Part shown: piece by piece, positions 1 to 8,399 of the stretch
How positions within the stretch are numbered: the first letter of the stretch is position 1
How the letters are laid out: each line of letters starts with the position of its first letter
Origin: UBA7803 sp034522075
Lineage (GTDB): Bacteria > Pseudomonadota > Gammaproteobacteria > Pseudomonadales > Azotimanducaceae
Assembly: GCA_034522075.1 (NCBI GenBank)
Contig: JAXHLO010000025.1
Span: 1 to 64,000, forward strand
DNA length: 64,000 bases
Direction of reading: 5' to 3'
The notes under the pieces: generated by a model
What the model saw: only the letters and a program-made list of their open reading frames with translations
The model's database searches: none
Told to the model about the DNA's origin: nothing
Made by a program: the position numbers and the translations under genes

Positions 1-186
1 GGGAACTACGCCATCAAGCTGACCTTCGACGACGGCCACGATACCGGCATCTATGCCTGGGACTTCCTGCGCGACCTGGGCGAGAACCTCGATCGCTACT
101 GGCAGGATTACCTGACCGAGCTCAAAAGCGCCAATGCCTCACGCCTGCCGGCGATACCGGTGGGCCAATGGAATCCCAAAGCGTAA
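1..186 (+). CDS. DUF971 domain protein, C-terminal part
   Basis: The window opens inside this gene. The 61 visible residues begin GNYAIKLTFDDGHDTGIY and continue with WDFLRDLG, the pattern of the DUF971 (gamma-butyrobetaine hydroxylase N-terminal-like) family, and end at TAA. Small stand-alone DUF971 proteins often sit just upstream of ubiE in gammaproteobacteria, as here, 36 bp before ubiE. Their function is not established, although the fold resembles a zinc-binding domain. The start lies outside the window. Confidence 0.75.
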   Translation, partial: GNYAIKLTFDDGHDTGIYAWDFLRDLGENLDRYWQDYLTELKSANASRLPAIPVGQWNPKA

Positions 187-222
187 ACTGCGGTCCAGTC
201 TCAGCAGCACCGAGTCCCGCTC

Positions 223-966
223 GTGTCACAGCAACGTCCGGTCAGTTTCGGTTACCGCAGCGTCTCAGCCGAGGAAAAAACCCGGCTGGTGGGCGGCGTG
301 TTCGAACGCGTTGCCGAGCGCTACGACGTCATGAACGATCTCATGTCGCTGGGCACTCACCGCCTGTTCAAACGCATGACGGTGGAGATGTCCGGCGTGC
401 GGCCCGGCATGCGCGTGCTCGATCTGGCCGGCGGCACGGGCGATCTGGCGGCCCTGTTCGCCGATGCCGTGGGCGACTCCGGCAGCGTCGTGCTGGCGGA
501 CATCAACCCCGCCATGATGCGCGTCGGCCGTGATCGGCTGCTCGATCAGGGACTCGCTCAGGTGGAGTTCTGCCAGACTTCTGCCGAGGCGCTGGCCTTC
601 GCCGGGGCCGGCTTCGACTGCGTGGTCATCGGCTTCGGTCTGCGCAACTTCACCGACAAAGAGACCGCCCTGCGCGAGATCGCCCGGGTATTGAAACCCG
701 GCGGCGTGCTGTTGATCCTGGAGTTCTCCAAGCCCGAAAACGGCTTGCTGGAATCGGCCTATTCGGTGTTCCAGTCGCTGTGGCCCGGTATGGGCAAGCT
801 GGTGGTGGGTGATGCCTCGAGCTATCAGTATCTGGTGGAATCCATCCGTGTGCACCCTACGCAGAAGGCATTGAAACTCATGCTGGAAGACGCGGGTTTT
901 CAGGACGTGGAGTACCACAACCTGGCCGGCGGCATCGCGGCCATTCACCGGGGCGTACGGCCATGA
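223..966 (+). CDS. ubiE: UbiE, ubiquinone/menaquinone C-methyltransferase
   Basis: This 247-residue class I SAM-dependent methyltransferase performs the C-methylation step of ubiquinone (and menaquinone) synthesis. The SAM-binding motif LDLAGGTGD is at about residues 66-74, preceded by the family signature FERVAERYDVMNDLMSLGTH. The GLRNFTDKETAL segment typical of UbiE is also present, and the length is normal. The start is a GTG. The gene overlaps ubiJ by four bases (ATGA), so the ubi genes are translationally coupled. Confidence 0.95.
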   Translation: MSQQRPVSFGYRSVSAEEKTRLVGGVFERVAERYDVMNDLMSLGTHRLFKRMTVEMSGVRPGMRVLDLAGGTGDLAALFADAVGDSGSVVLADINPAMMRVGRDRLLDQGLAQVEFCQTSAEALAFAGAGFDCVVIGFGLRNFTDKETALREIARVLKPGGVLLILEFSKPENGLLESAYSVFQSLWPGMGKLVVGDASSYQYLVESIRVHPTQKALKLMLEDAGFQDVEYHNLAGGIAAIHRGVRP

Positions 967-1592
967 CCAGCGCGGACCGGGCGGCCGGCCCCGAGGCCGT
1001 ACTCGCGGACATGCTGGCAGAACTGGCCAACCGCAGCCTGGACCTGGACCCGGCGAGCCGCGCCCGGCTGGCGGCACTGGAAGGGTCCCGCATTCAGCTC
1101 ACCGCGCAGTTTCCCGGGTTCGGGCCCCGTGACTTCACACTCTCGGTGCAGGCGGGCCGGTTACGCCTGTTTCCCCATGCCCTGGAAGCCCCGCAGATCA
1201 TCGTCCGCGGCAGCGCCGCCGACCTGGCGGCGGCCATATTCGGTGCCAGCGACAGCGCCCGGTCGCGCCTGGAAATCGATGGAGACCACAATGTGCTGCA
1301 GGAGCTTACGGCGGCCGTGCACGGCTATCGTCCGGACCTGGACGGCCCGTTGAGCCGCATGCTCGGCCCGCAGGCGGCAACGAGCGTTCTCGGCACGGCC
1401 GAGATGGCCCTGGCCGGCCTGCGTTCGGCGCTGGAAGGCGCCGGCAGCAGCATGCGCCAGAGCGCATCCCGGGCCTTCGTGGACCGCGCCGAGGCCAACC
1501 GCCTGATCGACGATCTTGACGATCTGCGCCAGCGCATCGACCGCCTGGGAGCGCGGGTGGCAGCCCGGGAGCAACGCAAGGCTGAGCCGTGA
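963..1592 (+). CDS. ubiJ: UbiJ, SCP2-domain ubiquinone biosynthesis accessory factor
   Basis: The 209-residue protein has an N-terminal SCP2-like lipid-binding domain (about residues 15-115) and a C-terminal charged helical stretch (about 165-205) likely to form a coiled coil. UbiJ is a non-catalytic member of the soluble Ubi complex that binds hydrophobic ubiquinone intermediates. Assignment rests mainly on its invariable position between ubiE and ubiB, with four-base overlaps on both sides, and on the SCP2-like composition. The sequence itself is poorly conserved in this family. Confidence 0.85.
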   Translation: MTSADRAAGPEAVLADMLAELANRSLDLDPASRARLAALEGSRIQLTAQFPGFGPRDFTLSVQAGRLRLFPHALEAPQIIVRGSAADLAAAIFGASDSARSRLEIDGDHNVLQELTAAVHGYRPDLDGPLSRMLGPQAATSVLGTAEMALAGLRSALEGAGSSMRQSASRAFVDRAEANRLIDDLDDLRQRIDRLGARVAAREQRKAEP

Positions 1593-3256
1593 GAGCGCTG
1601 CGCCGCCTGGTCAAGGTGATCTGGACGGTCAGCCGCTACCGGCTCGACACCCTGCTCGACGGCGACGGTGACACCGCCAGTCCGCTGCCGCCCCGCTACC
1701 GCGCCCTGCTGCGCGCCGCCCCGTCACGGCTGATTCCCATCGGCAACCGATCCCGCGGCGCGCGCCTGCGCCTGGCCCTGGAGCACCTGGGGCCGGTGTT
1801 CATCAAATTCGGCCAGCTCATGTCCACCCGGCGCGATCTGATCCCCCTGGACATCGCCGACGAACTGGCACGGCTGCAGGACCACGTGCCGCCGTTCGCC
1901 GGGGCGGATGCGCGCCGCCTGGTGGAGCGGGCCATCGGCCAACCCATAGAGGCCTCGTTCGGCTACTTCGAACTCGACCCGATCGCCTCGGCCTCGGTCG
2001 CACAGGTTCATGCCGCGGCTCTGCACGACGGCACGCAGGTGGTGGTCAAGGTCGTACGGCCGGGTATCGAGGCCGTGATCCGCGAGGACATCGAACTGCT
2101 GCGCATGCTGGCCGAATTTCTCGAGGAGCACTCCCGGGAAGCGCGGCGATTGCACCTGTGCGACGTGGTCAACGACTATGAGCACACCATCCTCGACGAA
2201 CTCGACCTGCAGCAGGAAGCCGCCAACACGGCCCGGCTGCGCACCAACTTTGCGGATTCGCCCCTGCTCTATGCGCCGCGCGTGTACTGGGACCTGACCC
2301 GGCGCAACGTGCTGGTGCTGGAACGCATCCACGGCATTCCCATCGGCGACATCGAGGCCCTCAAGGCCCGCGGCACCGACCTCAAGAAGCTGGCGGACCG
2401 CGGCGTGGAAACCTTCTTCACCCAGGTATTCGAGCACAACTTCTTCCACGCCGACATGCATCCCGGGAACATCTTCGTGGACGTGCGTGACCCGGCCAAC
2501 CCCAGCTACATCGCCATCGACTGCGCAATCATCGGCTCCCTTACCCGGGAAGATCAGGACTACCTGGCGCGCAACCTGCTGGCCTTCTTCAACCGCGACT
2601 ATGCCGAGGTAGCCCGCCTGCACCTGGAATCCGGCTGGGTGCCCGATGAGACGGACCCGCACGAGTTCGAACGGGTCATCAAGGAATTGTGCGAGCCCAT
2701 CTTCGCCAAGCCCCTGAACGAGATTTCCTTCGGGCTGTTTCTGGTGCAGCTGTTCGACACTGCGCGCGAGTTCAACATGGAAATTCAGCCCCAGCTCGTG
2801 CTGCTGCAGAAAACCCTGCTCTACATCGAGGGCCTGGGCCGGGAGCTCTATCCCGAGCTCGACCTGTGGGAGACCGCCAAACCCTTCATGGAGCGCTGGG
2901 TGGCCCAGCACGTCGGCCCCGCCGCAGCCCTGCGGGAATTCGCCGAGCACGCGCCGGCCATTCTCGAGCAATTGCCCCGGCTGCCGGCGCTGATCGCCCG
3001 CACCGGCACCCAGTTACGTCAGCTCGAGCGCGCCATGGAGCGACACAACACCAGCCTGCGCAGCGTGGAGAAGCGCCTGGACAAGCTAGATCGCCGCTGG
3101 CGCGGCCGGCGGCTGTCCGGCGCCGCTTTGATCCTGGCCGCTACCGTTCTACTATGGGCGCCCATCAGAGACTCCCTGCAGAGCGGTCACGAACTCAGCA
3201 CGCTGGCAGGATTGGCGAGCGCAGCACTGGGATCGCTGCTGCTGCTGCGCCCGTGA
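1589..3256 (+). CDS. ubiB: UbiB, atypical kinase/ATPase of ubiquinone biosynthesis
   Basis: This 555-residue ABC1/ADCK/UbiB protein carries the family-specific KxGQ motif as KFGQ (residues 73-76). It also has the catalytic-loop equivalent FHADMHPGN, the metal-binding DCAIIGSL in place of a DFG motif, and two hydrophobic C-terminal helices (about 500-555) that anchor it in the inner membrane. UbiB supports ubiquinone synthesis, probably by ATP-dependent extraction of lipid intermediates for the Ubi complex. It starts with GTG inside the end of ubiJ and is the third gene of the ubi run. Confidence 0.95.
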   Translation: MRALRRLVKVIWTVSRYRLDTLLDGDGDTASPLPPRYRALLRAAPSRLIPIGNRSRGARLRLALEHLGPVFIKFGQLMSTRRDLIPLDIADELARLQDHVPPFAGADARRLVERAIGQPIEASFGYFELDPIASASVAQVHAAALHDGTQVVVKVVRPGIEAVIREDIELLRMLAEFLEEHSREARRLHLCDVVNDYEHTILDELDLQQEAANTARLRTNFADSPLLYAPRVYWDLTRRNVLVLERIHGIPIGDIEALKARGTDLKKLADRGVETFFTQVFEHNFFHADMHPGNIFVDVRDPANPSYIAIDCAIIGSLTREDQDYLARNLLAFFNRDYAEVARLHLESGWVPDETDPHEFERVIKELCEPIFAKPLNEISFGLFLVQLFDTAREFNMEIQPQLVLLQKTLLYIEGLGRELYPELDLWETAKPFMERWVAQHVGPAAALREFAEHAPAILEQLPRLPALIARTGTQLRQLERAMERHNTSLRSVEKRLDKLDRRWRGRRLSGAALILAATVLLWAPIRDSLQSGHELSTLAGLASAALGSLLLLRP

Positions 3257-3266
3257 GGTTCAACCC

Positions 3267-3620
3267 ATGACCAGCCGCGACCGCGACATCATCGACGCCC
3301 TCAATGCGGTGCTCATTGCCCGCCGCGAGGCGGATCCCGACGATTCCTACGTCGCCTCGCTGTACGCCCGGGGGTTGAACCGGATTCTCGAAAAGGTTGG
3401 CGAAGAGGCCACGGAGACCATTCTGGCGGCCAAAGATGCCGACCCGTCCGCACGAAATGACGCCCTCATCGGCGAAGTGGCCGATCTGTGGTTCCACAGC
3501 CTGGTCATGCTGGCTCACCTGAACCAGGACCCGGCCTGGGTGCTGGATACCCTGGCAGAGCGTTTCGGCCTGTCCGGCCACGAGGAGAAGGCGGCGCGCC
3601 GCGACCATTCCGGCCAATAG
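3267..3620 (+). CDS. hisE: HisE, phosphoribosyl-ATP pyrophosphatase
   Basis: HisE converts phosphoribosyl-ATP to phosphoribosyl-AMP, the second step of histidine synthesis. The 117-residue sequence has the MazG-like signature YVASLYARGLNRILEKVGEEATE followed by AAK and an EVADLWFHSLVML helix. The ATG has a GAGG ribosome-binding site about 8 bases upstream. It follows ubiB by 10 bp and is not fused to hisI. The other his genes seen here, hisB and hisA, are 33 kb away. Confidence 0.93.
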   Translation: MTSRDRDIIDALNAVLIARREADPDDSYVASLYARGLNRILEKVGEEATETILAAKDADPSARNDALIGEVADLWFHSLVMLAHLNQDPAWVLDTLAERFGLSGHEEKAARRDHSGQ

Positions 3621-3972
3621 CCCATGGCCGACAGCGTGGCCTCGGTGTCACAATGCCATGACTCGACAGCCTGCATAGCTCGCGCAGCGGCGCCGAGACG
3701 TTCAGCACATATAGCGCGAAGCCAGGCGGTCAGCTGCTAGGCGCGTTCGCGCCGCCATAGCCCAGCTACGGGTAGCGGACGCAACAACGCAGATGGCCGC
3801 CTGAGCTCTCGCCCGCAGGGAGCCCCTCAAAAGCGCCATCGCCGCGTTGCTGCCCTTGGCAATGGGGGAGGCCATTCCCTGCGGGCAGCGCCTTGCGCTG
3901 ACGCTTTCGAGGGCTCGACACGCGCTAAACATCTCGGCGCAGTACACTGACGGCAAACACACGGAGTAGATC
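3621..3972. other. hisE-tatA intergenic region with no supported gene
   Basis: These 352 bases between co-oriented hisE and tatA are unusually long for this tightly packed region. Short open frames exist on both strands but none resembles a family I know. Segments rich in GCCGCC/GCGGGC words (about 3740-3890) look like dispersed repeat or remnant sequence rather than coding DNA. The tatABC promoter should lie at the right end (about 3900-3965), but no -35/-10 pair stands out. Confidence 0.4.
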
Positions 3973-4212
3973 ATGTTTGGAGGATTCGGACTCACGGAGC
4001 TGCTGGTCGTTCTGGCCATCGTGCTGCTGATCTTCGGGCCCAAGCGCCTGAAGTCGCTGGGCTCCGACCTGGGCAACGCCATCAAAGGCTTCCGCAAAGC
4101 CGTCAGCGACGACGACAAGCCCGCAGATAGCGATGATCCACGGGTCATAGAAGGCGATTCGGAGGAGCAACAGCAACACAAGACAGAGACCAAGCAAGAC
4201 ACGAATGTTTGA
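3973..4212 (+). CDS. tatA: TatA, Sec-independent translocase pore subunit
   Basis: TatA multimers form the channel through which folded proteins with twin-arginine signals cross the inner membrane. The 79-residue product has a single N-terminal transmembrane helix (about residues 6-22), the hinge FGPKRLKSLG, an amphipathic helix (GNAIKGFRKA) and a charged tail, in the standard order. A GGAG ribosome-binding site lies about 9 bases before the ATG. The end overlaps tatB by eight bases. Confidence 0.95.
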   Translation: MFGGFGLTELLVVLAIVLLIFGPKRLKSLGSDLGNAIKGFRKAVSDDDKPADSDDPRVIEGDSEEQQQHKTETKQDTNV

Positions 4213-4660
4213 CATCGGTTTTCCCGAGCTGCTGCTGATCGCCATCGTCGGTCTGCTGGTGATCGGCCCGGAACGCCTGCCGGAGGCCCTGCGCACACTG
4301 GGCCTGTGGATCGGCCGCATGCGCCGCAGTTTCACCAACGTGAAAACCGAGATCGAGAAAGAGATCGGCATGGACGAAATCCGCCGCCAACTGCACAACG
4401 AGGCGGTGATGGAAGAGATGAAGCGCATCGAGCGCGACGTGCGCGATTCCGTACATGCGGCAGAGGGCGCGCCCTCATCACGCACCCAGGGTTCGGCTGC
4501 GGTGACCGCCGATAGCGCCGCCGATGCGGCTGCCCAGGCCCCAGCGGTACCGGCACCGGAGCGCGAAGCCGGCCAGGAGCCGGCCCAGGAGCCGTCCCAG
4601 GAAAAGAGCGAGGAGCCACCCCCGGAGCGGACTCAGGCAGACGACGCCCGACATGGCTAA
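4205..4660 (+). CDS. tatB: TatB, twin-arginine signal receptor subunit
   Basis: TatB works with TatC to recognise twin-arginine signal peptides. The 151-residue protein starts MFDIGFPELLLIAIVGLLVIGPERLPEA in outline: a short transmembrane helix, the GPERLP hinge and a long amphipathic helix. The tail is low-complexity and rich in Ala, Glu and Pro, as in many TatB proteins. It overlaps tatA and tatC by eight bases each, so the three genes form one operon. Confidence 0.95.
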   Translation: MFDIGFPELLLIAIVGLLVIGPERLPEALRTLGLWIGRMRRSFTNVKTEIEKEIGMDEIRRQLHNEAVMEEMKRIERDVRDSVHAAEGAPSSRTQGSAAVTADSAADAAAQAPAVPAPEREAGQEPAQEPSQEKSEEPPPERTQADDARHG

Positions 4661-5483
4661 GCCCGACCCGCGGGACCACGACGCCCAGGTGGAGACCAAC
4701 GAACAGCCGTTCCTGGATCACATCATCGAGCTGCGCCAGCGCATTCTGCACGCCCTGCTGGTGGTACTGGTGCTGTTCTTCCCCATCTACTATTTCGCCA
4801 ACGACATCTATCAATTCGTCGCCGCACCCTTGCTGGCCCATCTGCCCAGCGACTCGGGCATGATCGCCACCGAAGTGGCGTCGCCGTTTCTCACGCCGTT
4901 CAAGCTGGCCGCAGTCACCGCGGTTTTCGCCGCCATGCCGTTCATCCTGCATCAGGCCTGGGCATTCGTCTCGCCGGGCCTGTATCTGCACGAAAAGCGT
5001 TTCGCCATGCCTCTGCTGGTGTCGAGCATTGCGCTGTTCTACTCCGGCATGGCCTTCGCCTACTTCCTGGTCTTCCCGCTGGTCTTTCAGTTTTTCACCG
5101 CCGTGACCCCCGTGGGTGTGACGATGATGACGGACATCAACCGTTATCTGGATTTCGTTCTGAAGATGTTCTTCGCCTTCGGCATCGCCTTCGAAATTCC
5201 TATCGCCATCCTGCTCATGGTCTGGACCGGACTGTCCACGGCCGAAAGCCTGAGCAGGAAGCGTCCATACGTCATCGTCGGCTGCTTCGTGGTGGGGATG
5301 CTGCTCACGCCGCCCGACATCATCTCCCAGTTGCTGCTGGCCGTACCTACGTGGATGCTTTTCGAGGTAGGGGTCTATCTCGCCCGGTTCGTCCAGCGCC
5401 GGGCCGAGGAAGCCCCTGAGCCGGAAGAGGAAGTCTCACATGCCGATGCCGCGGAGTCGGACGAGGGGCCGTCGCAGGGCTGA
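4653..5483 (+). CDS. tatC: TatC, twin-arginine translocase core subunit
   Basis: TatC is the integral-membrane receptor for twin-arginine signals. From ATG 4653, inside the end of tatB, the product has 276 residues. The chosen start gives MAKPDPRDHD followed by the conserved FLDHIIELRQRIL segment. An upstream extension in the same frame would duplicate the tatB reading region and is not credible. Six hydrophobic segments are visible, including PFILHQAWAFVSPGLY and the LTPPD loop. The last 30 residues are acidic. Confidence 0.95.
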   Translation: MAKPDPRDHDAQVETNEQPFLDHIIELRQRILHALLVVLVLFFPIYYFANDIYQFVAAPLLAHLPSDSGMIATEVASPFLTPFKLAAVTAVFAAMPFILHQAWAFVSPGLYLHEKRFAMPLLVSSIALFYSGMAFAYFLVFPLVFQFFTAVTPVGVTMMTDINRYLDFVLKMFFAFGIAFEIPIAILLMVWTGLSTAESLSRKRPYVIVGCFVVGMLLTPPDIISQLLLAVPTWMLFEVGVYLARFVQRRAEEAPEPEEEVSHADAAESDEGPSQG

Positions 5484-5488
5484 CACGT

Positions 5489-5606
5489 CGTTGGCGGCGA
5501 TCCCTGAGCAACACTTTACTTCGCGTTGGCGTGGTTGTAGTCGGACGGACTCATACGCCGCCGGGAGCCTTAAAGCTTCGTAAAGTGTTGCTCAGGGCTC
5601 GCCAAC
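5489..5606. repeat. Large interrupted inverted repeat after tatC
   Basis: Bases 5489-5519 and 5580-5606 are near-perfect reverse complements: an 18-base core (CCCTGAGCAACACTTTAC) plus an outer seven-base arm, separated by small internal bulges. The spacer is about 60 bases. The element lies between the convergent tatC and dtd genes, without a T-run. It could be a transcript-end structure or a small non-autonomous inverted-repeat element. Confidence 0.7.
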
Positions 5607-5784
5607 CCACGCCCTTTCAGCCCCCTACCGGCAGGGGTGTGTGAGACTGACACGTACCGCACTGTCGCTTGTCAGGATGACGCAGTTTCCTGTGGTGACG
5701 GCGCTGCCGTACGGCGGCCCGGCGGCCATCTGGATAAATCAATCTGATACGGAGCACATCCCGCAGCCTCTCCCCAACGTCGTT

Positions 5785-5945
5785 GTTGGATGGACGGTGA
5801 TGGGTGGGCGGCGACGGAGGAACGCTTGCTGGAGCTTTCAGGCTCCCATCTACAAACGAACCCGTCCAACGGCAATGTCGCCACGCGTAAGCAAGCGTTC
5901 CTCCGTCACCGACCGGCCGCCCATCCCACCGACCAATCCAACCGG
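5785..5945. repeat. Second inverted repeat in the tatC-dtd gap
   Basis: An 18-base perfect arm, GACGGAGGAACGCTTGCT, at 5813-5830 is matched in reverse complement at 5890-5907. Imperfect complementarity extends outward over about 25 more bases on each side (GATGGGTGGGCGGC against GATGGGCGGCC). The two palindromes of this gap differ in sequence. I see no coding sequence between 5484 and 5961. Confidence 0.65.
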
Positions 5946-5961
5946 CAGCCCGGCAACCGCC

Positions 5962-6399
5962 TCACCGTTCCAGCAGAAACGTCACCGGCCCATCGTTGAC
6001 CAGCGCCACCTGCATATCGGCACCGAAGCGCCCGGTAGCCACGTCGGCGTGATGCTGCCGGAGTTCGGCGACGAACTGCTCGTAGCAGCGCTCGGCATGT
6101 TCCGGCGGCGCGGCACTGGAGAACCCGGGCCGGTTGCCGCGGCTGGTATCGGCGGCCAGGGTGAACTGGGACACCACCAGCACGCCGCCGCCGATGTCGG
6201 CAACGGAACGGTTCATGGGCTTGTCAGCGTCCGGAAAGATACGCAACGCCAGCACCTTCGCGGCCAGCCAGGCGATCTGCTCGGGGCCGTCGTCGCGCTC
6301 GACGCCGAGGAAGACGAGCAAGCCCGGACCGATGGCGCCAACGGTTCCGCCGTCTACGGTGACCTGGGCTTCGGCCACACGCTGCAGCAGCGCCTTCAT
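5962..6399 (-). CDS. dtd: Dtd, D-aminoacyl-tRNA deacylase
   Basis: Dtd hydrolyses D-aminoacyl-tRNAs (and mischarged glycyl-tRNA-Ala), preventing D-amino acids from entering translation. The 145-residue product has both family motifs, SQFTLAAD (the SQF motif) and NDGPVTFLLE near the C-terminus (the GPVT motif), at the usual length. Its ATG overlaps the typA stop by one base (TGATG), so the two genes are cotranscribed and coupled on the minus strand. Confidence 0.95.
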   Translation of the reverse strand: MKALLQRVAEAQVTVDGGTVGAIGPGLLVFLGVERDDGPEQIAWLAAKVLALRIFPDADKPMNRSVADIGGGVLVVSQFTLAADTSRGNRPGFSSAAPPEHAERCYEQFVAELRQHHADVATGRFGADMQVALVNDGPVTFLLER

Positions 6400-8243
6400 C
6401 AGCCGTTGGAGGCAACCTGACTGCTGCGCCCCGCGCTCTTGCGCTGGTGTTCCTTGAGGAAACGCTTGCGGATGCGGATGGTCTTCGGCGTGATCTCGAC
6501 GAGTTCGTCCTCGTCGATGAACTCGAGCGCCTGTTCCAGGCTCATGCGCACGGGCGGGGTCAGCAGGATGTTCTCGTCACTGCCGGCTGCGCGCACGTTG
6601 GTGAGCTTTTTTTCCTTCAGAGGATTCACCGTGAGATCGTTCTCACGGCTGTGAATGCCCACTACCATGCCTTCGTAGATTTCATCCCCCGGGCCCACCA
6701 TGAGACGGCCGCGGTTCTGCAGATTGAACAGGGCAAACGCCACGGCCTTGCCTTCGGCATTGGCTACGAGCACGCCGCTGTTGCGCCGTCCCAGGTCCAC
6801 GTCGATGCGTTCGCCGTAGCCGGCGGAGCCGAACGTGAGGATACCGGTACCGGAGGTCATGGACAGAAACAGCGGCCGATAGCCCATGAGGCCGCGGGTC
6901 GGCAGCCGGTAGCGCAGCACCACCCGGCCCAGGCCGTCGCTGCCCATGTCGGTGAGTTCGCCGCGGCGCTCGCCAAGGCTTTCCATGACCTTGCCCTGGT
7001 ATTGCTCCTCGACATCCACGGTGACGTGCTCGTAGGGTTCCATCACCTGGCCGTCCACCTCTTTGGTGATGACCTGGGGCCGGGAGACGGCCAGCTCGTA
7101 GCCCTCCCGGCGCATGGTCTCGATAAGCACGGACAGGTGCAGCTCACCACGGCCGGAAACCTCGAAACGGTCACGGTCGTCGGTTTCCTTCACCGACAGC
7201 GCCACGTTGTGGGAGGCCTCCCGCCACAGGCGCTCCTTGAGCTGCCGGCTGGTGAGATAGTCGCCTTCGCGGCCGGCGAACGGAGAGGTGTTGACGCAGA
7301 ACATCATGGTCAGTGTGGGTTCGTCCACCACCAGCGGCGGCAGGCCCTCCACCGCTTCCGGGGCACACAGGGTGTCGGAGATGCCGATGTCCTCCACGCC
7401 CGTCACGCAGACGATGTCGCCCGCAGCAGCCTGGGGCCGCTCGGTGCGTTCCAGACCGCGGTAACCGAGAATGGTCAGCACCCGGGTACGCCGGGTGCCG
7501 CCGTTGCGGTCCACGGCCACGATGGGCGTATTGCGCTCGATCTGGCCGCGGCGGATGCGGCCCACGCCCATGACCCCCAGATAGCTGGAATAGGCCAGGG
7601 AGCTGATCTGCATCTGGAACGGACCGTCGGCGTCCACGGCCGGCGCCGGGACGTGCTTGACGATGGCATCGAGCAGCGGGGTCATGTCGTCGCTGAGCTG
7701 ATCCGGCTCGGGGCCGGCCTGGCCGAGCAGCGCCGAGGCATAAATGATGGGGAAGTCGAGCTGCTCGTCGGTCGCACCGAGGCTGTCGAACAGGTCGAAC
7801 ACCTGGTCGATGACGCGATAGGGATCAGCGCCCGCACGGTCGACCTTGTTCACCACCAGGATGGGGTGCAGGCCGGCGGCAAAGGCTTTCTGGGTAACGA
7901 AGCGGGTCTGGGGCATCGGGCCATCTACCGCGTCCACCAGCAGCAGCACGGAATCCACCATGGACAGGATGCGTTCGACCTCGCCGCCGAAGTCGGCGTG
8001 GCCGGGGGTATCGACGATGTTGATGCGATGCCCGCCGTACTCGATAGAGGTGTTTTTCGACAGGATGGTGATTCCGCGCTCGCGTTCGAGCTCGTTGGAA
8101 TCCATGATCCGGTCCTGGGATTCACCGCCGATGGTACCGGTCTGTTGCAGCAGACGGTCTACCAGCGTGGTCTTGCCGTGGTCCACGTGGGCGATGATGG
8201 CTACGTTACGCAGCTCATCCGGGTTGTGCTTACTTTGCGACAC
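6399..8243 (-). CDS. typA: TypA/BipA, ribosome-associated translational GTPase
   Basis: BipA is an EF-G-like GTPase that assists 50S subunit assembly, especially in stress and cold. The 614-residue protein has the G1 motif AHVDHGKTT (about residues 18-26), DTPGHADF (G3) and NKVDRAGA (G4), with the typical domain II-V and C-terminal arrangement. The GTG at 8243 is chosen because it gives a short leader before LRNVAIIAHVDHG, as in other BipA proteins, and has AGGA upstream. A longer frame to 8306 adds 21 unlikely residues. Confidence 0.95.
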   Translation of the reverse strand: MSQSKHNPDELRNVAIIAHVDHGKTTLVDRLLQQTGTIGGESQDRIMDSNELERERGITILSKNTSIEYGGHRINIVDTPGHADFGGEVERILSMVDSVLLLVDAVDGPMPQTRFVTQKAFAAGLHPILVVNKVDRAGADPYRVIDQVFDLFDSLGATDEQLDFPIIYASALLGQAGPEPDQLSDDMTPLLDAIVKHVPAPAVDADGPFQMQISSLAYSSYLGVMGVGRIRRGQIERNTPIVAVDRNGGTRRTRVLTILGYRGLERTERPQAAAGDIVCVTGVEDIGISDTLCAPEAVEGLPPLVVDEPTLTMMFCVNTSPFAGREGDYLTSRQLKERLWREASHNVALSVKETDDRDRFEVSGRGELHLSVLIETMRREGYELAVSRPQVITKEVDGQVMEPYEHVTVDVEEQYQGKVMESLGERRGELTDMGSDGLGRVVLRYRLPTRGLMGYRPLFLSMTSGTGILTFGSAGYGERIDVDLGRRNSGVLVANAEGKAVAFALFNLQNRGRLMVGPGDEIYEGMVVGIHSRENDLTVNPLKEKKLTNVRAAGSDENILLTPPVRMSLEQALEFIDEDELVEITPKTIRIRKRFLKEHQRKSAGRSSQVASNG

Positions 8244-8399
8244 TGATCTTATCCTACTAGACTGCGCGGCCCGGTCAGATGACCTGCCGGGCGACGAAAC
8301 GTTCACTGACCAATCGGGGAAACGCCTGAGCAGGCCTCCCAGCGGAGTACCGGCTCGCAGGGGCGGCCCGAAGGGGGCATGCCCGTGGGGGCGGCGATT

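Noticed and set aside
1724..2971. A 415-codon minus-strand frame opposite ubiB.
   Set aside because: It is an antisense shadow of a complete ubiB with normal start, motifs and length.
3702..4298. A 198-codon minus-strand frame over the hisE-tatA gap and tatA.
   Set aside because: It overlaps tatA antisense and has a Ser/Arg-rich, motif-free sequence. It may represent repeat DNA only.
6447..8246. A 599-codon plus-strand frame opposite typA.
   Set aside because: It mirrors a conserved GTPase gene, and its composition and lack of motifs mark it as a shadow.
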